A stretch of DNA of 31,649 nucleotides from DATHVI01 sp035461385 (lineage in GTDB: Bacteria > Actinomycetota > Thermoleophilia > Solirubrobacterales > 70-9), in NCBI GenBank assembly GCA_035461385.1, contig DATHVI010000019.1:1-31649 (forward strand). Direction: 5' to 3'. A model generated the notes under the pieces. The model had not been told where the DNA came from. It did no database searches and saw nothing but the letters and a program-made list of their open reading frames with translations. The first letter of the stretch is position 1, and the number at the start of each line of letters is the position of its first letter. A program made the position numbers and the translations under genes. Below are positions 7,795-15,331 of this stretch, piece after piece.

Positions 7795-8829
7795 GTGCCC
7801 GGCCCGGCTGTGAGCAAGCTCCGCGCCCCCGCCGTTCCGCGGACCGTGGTCGCGATCGCACTCGCGGCCGCGACCACGCTCCTGCTCGCTTGCGGCGGCG
7901 ACGACAACGGCAGCGACGCGCCGAACGGCGAGACCACCGGCGGCGGCGTCCAGCAGGAGCCCGAGGCGGCCGCAAACCCGCGCCCGGCGGACTTCCCGGC
8001 CGCGGCGGGCAAGACGCTCCAGGACCTCGCCGACGAGGCGCGCCCGGGGACCAACATGGCCCCTGCGACGACCCACTACGTGGCCGGGACGACGCGGATC
8101 GCGTTCGGGCTCCTCGACCGCAGCAACGAGTTCATCTACGCGCCGAGCGCCGTCTACGTCGGCCGCACGCCCGGGGACGCGGCCGAGGGCCCGTTCGTCG
8201 CCCCGGCCGACTCGCTGATCACCGAGAAGCGCTTCCGCTCCCAAAACGCCGCGCTCGAGGGCGACGCGATCGCGTCGGTCTACTCGGCCGAGCTCGAGCT
8301 GCCCGCGCCCGGCACCTACGCGATCCTTGTCCTCACCCGGGCGGGCAACGAGCTCTTCGGCGCGACCTCGCAGATCGAGGCGGTCGCGAACGATCCGATC
8401 CCGGCGCCGGGAGAGCGCGCGCCGAGGGTCGAGACCGACACGATCGAGACCGTCGGCGGGCAGATCGAGAACATCGACACCCGGGTGCCCCCAAGCGACA
8501 TGCACGAGAACTTCGCCGAGGTCGTCGGCACGAAGCCGGTCGCCCTTTTGTTCGCGACCCCCCAGCTCTGCCAGAGCCGCGTCTGCGGCCCGGTCACCGA
8601 CATCGCCCTCCAGCTCGACGCGGAGTACGGCGACGAGATGGAGTTCATCCACCAGGAGGTCTACGTCGACAACGACGTCGGCAAGGGCCTGCGTGACCCG
8701 CTGCTCGAGTTCAACCTCCCGACCGAGCCGTGGCTGTTCACCGTCGACGCCGAGGGCCGGATCGCCGCCCGCCTCGAGGGCTCGTTCGGGGTCAGCGAGT
8801 TTGAGCAGGCGGTGCAGGCCGCGCTCTGA
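7795..8829 (+). CDS. Lipoprotein with thioredoxin-like C-terminal domain
   Basis: A protein of up to 344 residues. A lipoprotein signal ends in LLLAC (Cys33 counted from the GTG at 7795), followed by a Gly/Asp/Thr-rich tether, so it is anchored on the outer face of the membrane. Residues about 80-210 are beta-rich, with segments such as RIAFGLLDRSNEFIYAPSAVYVG and LPAPGTYAILVLT. Residues about 245-344 resemble a thioredoxin/TlpA-like fold: PVALLFATPQLCQSRVCGPV, then EFIHQEVYVDN, then EPWLFTVDAEGRIAARLEG. The cysteines are spaced CxxxxC rather than CxxC, so classical disulfide exchange is uncertain; a copper-chaperone-like (SCO-like) role beside the copper proteins is conceivable. No ribosome site is seen; GTG 7810 is an alternative start. 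It is 37 bases after the cupredoxin. Confidence 0.8.
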   Translation: MPGPAVSKLRAPAVPRTVVAIALAAATTLLLACGGDDNGSDAPNGETTGGGVQQEPEAAANPRPADFPAAAGKTLQDLADEARPGTNMAPATTHYVAGTTRIAFGLLDRSNEFIYAPSAVYVGRTPGDAAEGPFVAPADSLITEKRFRSQNAALEGDAIASVYSAELELPAPGTYAILVLTRAGNELFGATSQIEAVANDPIPAPGERAPRVETDTIETVGGQIENIDTRVPPSDMHENFAEVVGTKPVALLFATPQLCQSRVCGPVTDIALQLDAEYGDEMEFIHQEVYVDNDVGKGLRDPLLEFNLPTEPWLFTVDAEGRIAARLEGSFGVSEFEQAVQAAL

Positions 8830-8832
8830 CAT

Positions 8833-8952
8833 CGCAGCGGAACGCTCGACGTCGAGCACCTGCCCGTCCACGCCGAGGGCAACCATCCGATCCGGATCGA
8901 ATTCGAGCGCGACGGCGAAACCTACGTCGCCCGCGCCGCCCACGACCCCCGA
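8833..8952 (+). pseudogene. Coding-like remnant after the lipoprotein gene
   Basis: In the same frame as the lipoprotein, immediately after its stop, about 40 codons read as a plausible protein segment (GTLDVEHLPVHAEGNHPI, then RIEFERDGETYVARAAHDP). Almost every third base is G or C, as in the real genes here. There is no in-frame start after the stop at 8827-8829 and no ribosome site. The signal fades after about 8952. It may be the leftover of a deleted gene. I do not recognise the family. Confidence 0.35.
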
Positions 8953-8991
8953 CCCTCCCGTAGCCCCGTCGGCCGCCGGCAACCAGGGTTT

Positions 8992-9029
8992 CTCAGCTTT
9001 GTGCAGGCTATAGCGGGCTCAAAGCTGAG
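8992..9029. terminator. Putative bidirectional terminator hairpin between convergent genes
   Basis: CTCAGCTTTG (8992-9001) and CAAAGCTGAG (9020-9029) form a perfect 10-bp stem around an 18-base loop that itself contains the palindrome GCTATAGC. It lies between the ends of the lipoprotein gene (+) and the ROK gene (-), where a shared terminator is expected. No clear U-tract follows on either strand. Confidence 0.55.
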
Positions 9030-9087
9030 CAACTCCGCTCGGCACTGCCGAACCGCGGTTGACCGGCACCGAGCGCCCGGCGGGCCG

Positions 9088-10299
9088 CTACGCGGTCGCC
9101 CCGGTGCCGGCCTCCTGGATCACGCGATCGATCACGTCGGGGGCGAGGACATGCTCGATCACCATGATCGCGGCGCCGATCACGCCGGCGCGGTCGGAGA
9201 GCTCGGACGGGACCGTCTTCAGGTCGCCGGTGGCGAGCGGGAGCGAGCGGCGGAACGTGACCTCGCGGACTCCGGCGAGGAGCTGCTCGTGCGCCTCCCC
9301 GATGTCGCCGCCGATCACGATCACGCTCGGGTTGAAGAAGTTGACGCAGCTCGCGAGCACCTCCCCGAGCGCGCGGCCCGCCTCGCGGACGAGGCGGGTG
9401 GCGATCGGGTTGCCGGCCTTGACGAGGCGGACGACGTCGCGGCTGTGCGACGCCTTCACGCCCTCTTCGTTGAGCCGGTCGGCGAGCGCGCGCCCGCCGG
9501 CGACCGCCTCGAGGCAGCCGACGTTGCCGCAGCGGCAGATCACGTCGTCGTGGTGGGCGAGGCGGATGTGGCCGATGTCGCCCGCGGCGCCTTGGGCGCC
9601 GTGGTGGATGTTGCCGCTGGCGACGATCCCGCAGCCGATCCCGGTTCCGACCTTGACGAACAGCAGGTGATCGACGTCGCGCCAGTTCGTCCAGTGCTCG
9701 CCGAGGGCCATGATGTTGACGTCGTTGTCGACCAGCACCGGCGCGTCGTAGAGGCTCGCGAACCAGCCCGGGATCGAGAACCGGTCCCAGCCGGGCATGA
9801 TCGGCGGGCTGATCGTCTCACCGGCGCCGTAGGCGACCGGGCCCGGGACCCCGATCCCGATCCCGCGCACGTCCTCGGGCTTGCGCCCGACCTCTTTGAG
9901 CAGGTCGCCGAACGCCTTCTGCACCCAGTCGAGCACCGCCTCCGGGCCGAGGGCGATGTCGAGGTCCTGAGTCACCTCGGCGAGCGGGACGCCGGCGAGG
10001 TCGCTGACCGCGAGGCGGGAGTGGGTGGCGCCGAGGTCGGCGGCGAGGACGACCCCGGCCTCGTGGTTGAACGCGAGCACGGTCGGAGGGCGGCCTCCCG
10101 TCGACTCCGAGCCGCCGGCCTCGTAGACCAGGCGGTGGTCGAGTAGCGCGTCGACCCGCTGGGCGACGGTCGACCGGGCGAGCCCCGTGCGCCGCGCGAG
10201 GTCGGCCCGGGTGACCGCCTCGCCGTCTCGGATCAGGCGCAGTACGGCGCCGGCTCCGGCGGGGCCGGACCAGAACCGACTGACCCCGTTCTCATCCAT
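9088..10299 (-). CDS. ROK-family transcriptional regulator
   Basis: A 403-residue protein with an N-terminal winged helix (about residues 15-65, including TRADLARRTGLARSTVAQRVDAL) and a sugar-kinase-like ROK domain. Visible elements are VLAADLGATHSR (phosphate 1 loop), GIGVPGPV, VLVDNDVNIMALGE, VGTGIGCGIV and the zinc motif CRCGNVGCLE. NagC/XylR-type ROK proteins bind a sugar or sugar phosphate and release an operator. The ATG at 10299 follows GAGGGA; the frame stays open to 10380, but that part covers the operator-like repeats and is not conserved-looking. It diverges from the oxidoreductase and transporter operon, which it probably controls. The effector is unknown. The acidic residues of the kinase site look partly kept, so weak kinase activity cannot be ruled out. 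Confidence 0.92.
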   Translation of the reverse strand: MDENGVSRFWSGPAGAGAVLRLIRDGEAVTRADLARRTGLARSTVAQRVDALLDHRLVYEAGGSESTGGRPPTVLAFNHEAGVVLAADLGATHSRLAVSDLAGVPLAEVTQDLDIALGPEAVLDWVQKAFGDLLKEVGRKPEDVRGIGIGVPGPVAYGAGETISPPIMPGWDRFSIPGWFASLYDAPVLVDNDVNIMALGEHWTNWRDVDHLLFVKVGTGIGCGIVASGNIHHGAQGAAGDIGHIRLAHHDDVICRCGNVGCLEAVAGGRALADRLNEEGVKASHSRDVVRLVKAGNPIATRLVREAGRALGEVLASCVNFFNPSVIVIGGDIGEAHEQLLAGVREVTFRRSLPLATGDLKTVPSELSDRAGVIGAAIMVIEHVLAPDVIDRVIQEAGTGATA

Positions 10300-10325
10300 C
10301 GCTCGCTCCCTCGTGATCCCGTGCA

Positions 10326-10358
10326 GTTGCCATCGTGCATATGATCGTCGCTGGCAAC
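10326..10358. promoter_or_regulatory. Inverted repeat upstream of the ROK gene, possible operator
   Basis: GTTGCCA (10326-10332) and TGGCAAC (10352-10358) are perfect inverted arms with 19 bases between them; the centre holds CATATG. It sits 27 bases upstream of the ROK start, within its probable 5' leader, and may serve autoregulation. A single TGGCAAC also occurs at 16475-16481 just before the sugar-binding protein gene. Confidence 0.5.
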
Positions 10359-10406
10359 CGTGCAGTAAAGCAGAGGTCACGGCCCGATCACACCCACTTC
10401 GGGGAA

Positions 10407-10415
10407 ACGATACAG
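10407..10415 (-). promoter_or_regulatory. CTGTATCGT motif, copy 3, upstream of ROK gene
   Basis: The reverse complement of ACGATACAG here is CTGTATCGT, the same 9-mer seen at 5355 and 7779. It would start a ROK transcript around 10400 with a leader of about 100 bases containing the inverted repeat at 10326-10358. Confidence 0.35.
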
Positions 10416-10433
10416 GGTAGGCCTCGTTGTCTT

Positions 10434-10484
10434 AAGCAAAAGTGAGGAAGCTTTTGCTTGACATGCGATCAAAGCTTCTATAGT
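10434..10484 (+). promoter_or_regulatory. Promoter of the sugar operon with overlapping operator-like inverted repeats
   Basis: TTGACA at 10458-10463 and TATAGT at 10479-10484 (15-base spacer) or TAGTGT at 10481-10486 (17-base spacer) form a strong promoter. Two inverted repeats overlap it. One is AAGCAAAAG (10434-10442) with CTTTTGCTT (10451-10459). The other is GAAGCTTT (10447-10454) with AAAGCTTC (10471-10478), which flanks the -35 and spacer. A repressor bound there would block RNA polymerase; the adjacent ROK protein is the obvious candidate. The predicted start lies within a few bases of the ATG at 10495, implying a leaderless message. Confidence 0.65.
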
Positions 10485-10494
10485 GTCGCCGCCG

Positions 10495-11667
10495 ATGGAG
10501 AGGAGTCCACTTCGGGCCGGGATCGCCGGCACCGGTTTCATGGGAGCGGTCCACACCCGCTCCGCTCGGCTTGCCGGCGGTCGCGTCGTCGGCATCTCCG
10601 GCTCGTCGCCGGAGCGCGCCGCGGCGGTCGCGACCGATCTCTCGATCGAGCGCTCGTTCGACTCCTCCGAGGAGCTGGTCGCCTCCGACGACGTCGACGT
10701 CGTCCACATCTGCACCCCGAACCACCTTCACCTTCCGCTCGCCGAGGCCGCGCTCGAGGGCGGCAAGCATGTGATCTGCGAGAAGCCGCTCGCGCTCGAC
10801 TCCGAGGGCGCGGCGCGGCTGGTCGCCGCGGCCGAGAAGGCGGGCACCATCGCCGCGGTGCCGTTCGTCTACCGCTACTACGCAACCGTCCGCGAGGCGC
10901 GCGAGCGCGTACGCACCGGCCGCACCGGGGCGCTGCGGCTGATCCATGGCAGCTACCTCCAGGACTGGCTGCTCGAGGCCGAGGACGACAACTGGCGGAT
11001 CGACTCGGCGCTCGGCGGCCGCTCGCGGGCGTTCGCCGACATCGGCTCGCACTGGTGCGACCTCGCCGAGTTCGTCTCCGGGCACCGGATCGCCCGGCTC
11101 GCGGCGCGGACGCTGACCGCCCACACCCAGCGGCGGCGCAGCGGCGCGGGGACCTTCGGCGCCAACGACGGCGACGTCCCCGACCCGGTCCAGGTCCGTA
11201 ACGTCGATACGGAGGATGCCGCCATCGTCCAGTTCGAGACCGACCAGGGTGCGGTCGGCTCAACCGTGATCAGCCAGATCTCGGCCGGCCGCAAGAACCG
11301 CCTCTGGTTCGAGGTCGACGGCGCCGAGCAGGCACTCTCCTTCAACCAGGAGCTCCCCGAGCACCTCTGGTGCGGACGGCGCACGGAGGTGACGATGGTG
11401 CCGCGCGACCCGGGCCTGCTGTCGGAGCCCGCGGCGCGGTTCGCGACCATGCCGGGCGGCCACCCGCAGGGCTACGCCGATTGCTTCGAGGCCTTCGTCA
11501 CCGACGTCTACGACCTGATCCGCACCGACGCCGAACCTGAGGGGACGCCGATGTTCACCGACGGCCTCCGCGCCGCAAGGATCACCGACGCCGTGCTCGA
11601 GTCGGCGGCCGCGGACGGCGCCTGGGTCGACGTGCCGGTCGCCCAGCAGGCGGAGGTGACCAAGTGA
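10495..11667 (+). CDS. Gfo/Idh/MocA-family NAD(P)-dependent oxidoreductase
   Basis: A 390-residue oxidoreductase. The Rossmann motif GIAGTGFMG lies at 9-17, CTPNHLHLPLAEAALEGGKHV at about 73-93, the catalytic EKP at 96-98 (Lys97), and ADIGSHWCDL (Asp182, His186) in the C-terminal substrate domain. Relatives oxidise or reduce sugars, inositols and glycosides at a ring carbon. ThuB of rhizobia, which makes 3-keto-trehalose, belongs to this family. The ATG at 10495 is chosen over GTG 10483, which would lie inside the -10 element; no ribosome site precedes it, consistent with a leaderless start. It is the first gene of the sugar operon and overlaps the next gene by four bases. The substrate is not readable from the sequence. 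Confidence 0.92.
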   Translation: MERSPLRAGIAGTGFMGAVHTRSARLAGGRVVGISGSSPERAAAVATDLSIERSFDSSEELVASDDVDVVHICTPNHLHLPLAEAALEGGKHVICEKPLALDSEGAARLVAAAEKAGTIAAVPFVYRYYATVREARERVRTGRTGALRLIHGSYLQDWLLEAEDDNWRIDSALGGRSRAFADIGSHWCDLAEFVSGHRIARLAARTLTAHTQRRRSGAGTFGANDGDVPDPVQVRNVDTEDAAIVQFETDQGAVGSTVISQISAGRKNRLWFEVDGAEQALSFNQELPEHLWCGRRTEVTMVPRDPGLLSEPAARFATMPGGHPQGYADCFEAFVTDVYDLIRTDAEPEGTPMFTDGLRAARITDAVLESAAADGAWVDVPVAQQAEVTK

Positions 11668-12584
11668 AGCTCGGATTCCTGACCGCGTGCATGCCTGAGC
11701 GCTCGCTCGAGGAGATCGCGAGCTGGGCCGGCGACCACGGCTTCGAGGCGCTCGAGCTCGCAGCCTGGCCACGGATTGGCGACCGCCCGTTCACCGCCAG
11801 CCACATCTCGGCCGAGAGCTTCGACGACGCCGAGGCCGAGCGGGTGCGCAAGGCACTGGACGACAGCGGACTCGCCCTCTCGGCGCTCGCCTACTACGAC
11901 AACAACCTGCTTCCCGACACCGCCCAGCGTGAGGCGATCCTCGACCACCTGCGGGCCTGCATCGACGCCGCCGCGGCGCTCGAGTGCCCGGCGGTGGGGA
12001 CGTTCATCGGCCGCGACCCGGCCCGCAGCGTCGCCGAGAACCTGCGCGAGGCGGAGAAGGTGTTCCCGCCGCTCGTCGACTACGCCGGCGAACGCGGGGT
12101 GAAGCTGATGATCGAGAATTGCGTCATGGAGGGATGGCATCCCGACGGCTATCCGGGCAACCTCGCATACTCCCCCGAGCTGTGGGAGTGGATGTTCGAT
12201 CTCGGGCTCTACCTCAACTTCGACCCGTCGCACCTGCTGTGGCTCGGGATCGACCCGGTCGAGGCTCTCAAGCCCTACGTCGACCGGGTCGCCCACGCGC
12301 ACGCGAAGGACGCGGAGACGTTCGACGCCGAGCGCAACCGCTACGGCTTCTTCGGCCGGATGTCGACGCGCGAGGAGGACCCGTGGGAGATGGGCTGGTG
12401 GCGCTACCGGATCCCGGGCCTCGGGGACGTCGATTGGAGGCGCTACGTCGACACGCTGTACGAGGGCGGATTCGACGGTGTGCTATCGGTGGAGCACGAA
12501 GACCCGGTATGGGGTGGAAGCCCCGAGCGGGTCGAAGCGGGACTCGAGATTGCGCACCGGAACCTGAGGTCGCTGGTCTTCTGA
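11664..12584 (+). CDS. Sugar phosphate isomerase/epimerase family TIM barrel protein
   Basis: A 306-residue xylose-isomerase-like TIM barrel. Probable metal ligands and catalytic residues are Glu151 (MIENC), Asp187 and His190 (FDPSH), His213 (HAHAKD) and Glu277 (VEHED). The stretch GYPGNLAYSPELWEWMF and the insertion GFFGRMSTREEDPWEMGWWRYR resemble the IolE/YcjR-like branch, which acts on keto-inositols or keto-glycosides made by a Gfo/Idh partner. Translation is coupled to that oxidoreductase by a GTGA overlap, so the two very likely work on consecutive intermediates. It is cytoplasmic, with no signal peptide. The ABC ATPase gene follows after 39 bases. Family certain, reaction inferred. Confidence 0.9.
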   Translation: MKLGFLTACMPERSLEEIASWAGDHGFEALELAAWPRIGDRPFTASHISAESFDDAEAERVRKALDDSGLALSALAYYDNNLLPDTAQREAILDHLRACIDAAAALECPAVGTFIGRDPARSVAENLREAEKVFPPLVDYAGERGVKLMIENCVMEGWHPDGYPGNLAYSPELWEWMFDLGLYLNFDPSHLLWLGIDPVEALKPYVDRVAHAHAKDAETFDAERNRYGFFGRMSTREEDPWEMGWWRYRIPGLGDVDWRRYVDTLYEGGFDGVLSVEHEDPVWGGSPERVEAGLEIAHRNLRSLVF

Positions 12585-12623
12585 GTCCCCAGGAGTGAGC
12601 GCCGCCAGGCACGGAGGAGAGAT

Positions 12624-14231
12624 GTGAGCGCCGAGAGCGAGACCAGCGAGAAGGCCCCGAGCGGCGCCGCCGGAGGCCCCCCGCTGCTCGAGATGCGGGG
12701 GATCTCGAAGGAGTTCTACGGCGTCCGCGTTCTCGACAAGGTCGACCTCGACTGCAAGGCCGGCGAGGTCCACGCGATCGTCGGCGAGAACGGGGCCGGC
12801 AAGTCGACCCTGATGAAGATCCTCGTCGGCGCTTACACTCCGACCGAGGGCGAGGTCAGGATCGAGGGCGAGCCGGTGAGCTTCTCGCATCCGCTCGAGG
12901 GCCAGCACGCCGGCGTCTCGATCATCTACCAGGAGTTCAACCTACTCCCCGACCGCAGCGTCGCCGAGAACATCTTCCTCGGCCGCGAGCCGAAGCGGGG
13001 CCTGCTCGTCGACCGCCGCCAGATGGAGGAGCGCTCGGCCGAGATTCTCGAGCAGCTCGCTCCCGACGACCCGATCTCACCCCGGGCGCAGGTCGGCCTG
13101 CTGTCCGTCGACCGCCAGCAGACGGTCGAGATCGCGAAGGCGCTCTCGCTCGACTCGAAGATCGTCGTCATGGACGAGCCGACGGCGGCGCTCGCCGCGC
13201 ACGAGGTCGAGCGCCTGTTCGAGCAGATCGAGCGGCTCAAGGAGCGCGGGATCGGCGTGGTGTACATCTCCCACCGCCTGAAGGAGATCTTCGAGATCGC
13301 CGAGCGCGTGACCGTGCTCAAGGACGGCGAGCGCGTCGACACGAAGCGGCCGTCCGAGGTCACCTCGCCCGACCTCGTCCGGATGATGGTCGGCCGCGAG
13401 CTCGACCAGTACTTCCCGCAGCGAGCCGACGCGGGATCCCGCGGCCCGGTCAAGCTGCGGCTCCGTGGCGCCGCCAACTACCTGCTCTCGAACATCGACC
13501 TCGACGTCCACGGCGGCGAGATCCTCGGCTTGGCCGGCCTTCAAGGGTCGGGGCGCACCGAGCTCGCGCGGGCGATCTTCGGCGCCGATCCGTTCGACAC
13601 CGGAAAGCTCGAGCTCGACGGAAAGGAGCGCGAGATCCGCTCGCCCCGCGAGGCGGTCGCCGCCGGGATCGGGTTCGTGACCGAAGACCGCAAGAGCGAG
13701 GGCTTGGCGCTGATGCAGTCGGTGCGCGACAACGTCGCCCTCGCCTGGCGCGGCCTCCGCCGCTCGCTGCGAAAGCAGCACGAGCTCGAGATCGGCGAGC
13801 TCACCAAGGCGGTCGAGCTCCGGGCCCGCGGGCTCGGCCAGGAGGTCAGGTTCCTGTCCGGCGGCAACCAGCAGAAGGTCGTGCTCGCGAAGTGGCTCGC
13901 GACCGAGCCCCAGCTGGTTATCTTCGACGAGCCGACCCGCGGGATCGACGTCGGCGCCAAGGCCGGCATCCACGACCTGATCCGCGGGCTCGCGGACGAG
14001 GGCGTCGCGGTGATCATGATCTCGTCGGAGCTCCCCGAGGTGATCGGGATGAGCGACCGGATCATCGTCATGCGCCACGGCTCGATCGCCGGCGAGCTCG
14101 CGGCCGGGCCGACCGAGGCCGAGATCATGTTCCTCGCCACCGGCGAGCGCGACATCGACGTCGACCAGCCCGCGGCGACCGCCGCCGGCGGCGAGCGGCA
14201 GCAGCAGGAGGAGGAGGAGGAGGGCTCGTGA
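12624..14231 (+). CDS. Sugar ABC transporter ATP-binding protein (RbsA/XylG type)
   Basis: A 535-residue protein with two fused nucleotide-binding domains, as in ribose/xylose-type importers. Domain 1 (about 20-260) has Walker A GENGAGKST at 54-62 and Walker B IVVMDEPTAAL, with a weak signature (LLSVDRQQ). Domain 2 (about 270-510) has a degenerate P-loop (GLQGSGRTE), a strong signature FLSGGNQQ and Walker B LVIFDEPTRGID. Such asymmetry is normal in this class. The GTG at 12624 follows GGAGGAGA. The C-terminus ends in a run of Gln and Glu. It energises uptake through the two permeases that follow, the first of which overlaps it by four bases. The bound sugar is set by the binding protein at 16518. 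Confidence 0.95.
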   Translation: MSAESETSEKAPSGAAGGPPLLEMRGISKEFYGVRVLDKVDLDCKAGEVHAIVGENGAGKSTLMKILVGAYTPTEGEVRIEGEPVSFSHPLEGQHAGVSIIYQEFNLLPDRSVAENIFLGREPKRGLLVDRRQMEERSAEILEQLAPDDPISPRAQVGLLSVDRQQTVEIAKALSLDSKIVVMDEPTAALAAHEVERLFEQIERLKERGIGVVYISHRLKEIFEIAERVTVLKDGERVDTKRPSEVTSPDLVRMMVGRELDQYFPQRADAGSRGPVKLRLRGAANYLLSNIDLDVHGGEILGLAGLQGSGRTELARAIFGADPFDTGKLELDGKEREIRSPREAVAAGIGFVTEDRKSEGLALMQSVRDNVALAWRGLRRSLRKQHELEIGELTKAVELRARGLGQEVRFLSGGNQQKVVLAKWLATEPQLVIFDEPTRGIDVGAKAGIHDLIRGLADEGVAVIMISSELPEVIGMSDRIIVMRHGSIAGELAAGPTEAEIMFLATGERDIDVDQPAATAAGGERQQQEEEEEGS

Positions 14232-15331
14232 ACCGCGCCGTGAGCCGGCCCCAGCCGCGGGTCTCGGTCGGCGGACCGTGGAACAAGGTCACCGGCGCGT
14301 TCGGCGCGATCGCGCGCACGACCTCGGGGCCCGTCTACCTCGTCCTGCTCGTCGTCTTCATCATCTGCTTCGCGGTCGTGACGATCGACGGCGGCGAGTT
14401 CCTGAGCGTCGACAACGTCCGCGACATGCTCGTCCGCTCGGTCGCGCTCGGGATCGTCGCCGCCGGCCAGACGCTGGTCATCCTCGGCGCCTCGCTCGAC
14501 CTCTCGGTCGCCTACGTGATCAGCCTCTCGTCGCTCCTCGGCGCCGAGACCATGGACGGCCAGAACGGCCAGATCATCACCGGGATCGGCCTCGTGCTGC
14601 TGGTCGGGCTCGGGATCGGGCTCGTCAACGGGATCGTGATCACGAAGCTGCGGGTGAACGCGTTCATCGCCACCCTCGGCGTCGGGCTGATCATCCGCGG
14701 CTACCTCGAGGCCAACTACGCCGGCCCGGCGGGGAAGTCCGCGCCCGACTTCCTCAAGCTCGGGTTCGAGAGCTGGGGGCCGATCCCGCTCTCGGTGATC
14801 CTCCTGTTCGCGGTCGTCGGCGCGGTCTGGGCCCTGCTTCGCTGGAGCCGGTTCGGCAACCGCCTCTACGCGGTCGGCGGCGACGAGCAGGTGGCGAAGC
14901 TCTCCGGCGTCCGCACCCATCGGGTGATCATCACCGCGCACGTGCTCTGCGCGCTCGCGGCGGCGATCACCGGCCTCTTCCTCGCCAGCCGTCTCGGCGC
15001 CGGCAGCCCGCTGGTCGGCCAGGAGGCGAGCTACGACCTCCAGTCGATCGCCGCGGTCGTGCTCGGCGGCACCTACCTGCTCGGCGGTCGGGGCGGCGTC
15101 CTCGGCACCCTCGCCGGGGTGCTGATCCTGGCGATGCTCGACAACACCTTCGACCAGCTCGAAGTCGATCCGTTCGCCAAGGACGTCGCCCGCGGGCTGA
15201 TCATCATCGCAGCGGTGGCCGCCTACTCGGTCCGCTGGCGCCGCCGCCGCCGCAGCGAGCAGGCCGCCGCCGAGGGCGTCGAGCCCCCCGCGGGCGGGAC
15301 GCCGGCGCTCCAGGAAGGGAGGACGACGTGA
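14228..15331 (+). CDS. Sugar ABC transporter permease 1 (RbsC-like)
   Basis: A 367-residue membrane protein of the ribose/xylose/arabinose permease family (BPD_transp_2). About eight to ten hydrophobic segments are visible, beginning with VYLVLLVVFIICFAVVTI (about 35-52). Family signatures include AAGQTLVILGASLDLSVAYVI, VNAFIATLGVGLIIRGY, GVRTHRVIITAHVLCALAA and VVLGGTYLLGGRGGVLGTLAG. The start is GTG 14228, overlapping the ATPase stop (GTGA); the open frame extends upstream only as a shadow of the ATPase gene. The cytoplasmic tail is Arg-rich (WRRRRRSEQ). It pairs with the next gene, probably as a heterodimer. Confidence 0.94.
   Translation: MNRAVSRPQPRVSVGGPWNKVTGAFGAIARTTSGPVYLVLLVVFIICFAVVTIDGGEFLSVDNVRDMLVRSVALGIVAAGQTLVILGASLDLSVAYVISLSSLLGAETMDGQNGQIITGIGLVLLVGLGIGLVNGIVITKLRVNAFIATLGVGLIIRGYLEANYAGPAGKSAPDFLKLGFESWGPIPLSVILLFAVVGAVWALLRWSRFGNRLYAVGGDEQVAKLSGVRTHRVIITAHVLCALAAAITGLFLASRLGAGSPLVGQEASYDLQSIAAVVLGGTYLLGGRGGVLGTLAGVLILAMLDNTFDQLEVDPFAKDVARGLIIIAAVAAYSVRWRRRRRSEQAAAEGVEPPAGGTPALQEGRTT

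Noticed and set aside
9001..10146. A 381-codon + strand frame opposite the ROK gene
   Set aside because: It is the antisense shadow of the ROK gene, whose helix-turn-helix, phosphate loop and zinc motif are unmistakable on the - strand.
14205..14226. Run of CAG/GAG repeats at the end of the ATPase gene as a functional repeat
   Set aside because: It is a short codon-level Gln/Glu run in a disordered tail, common in G+C-rich genes.
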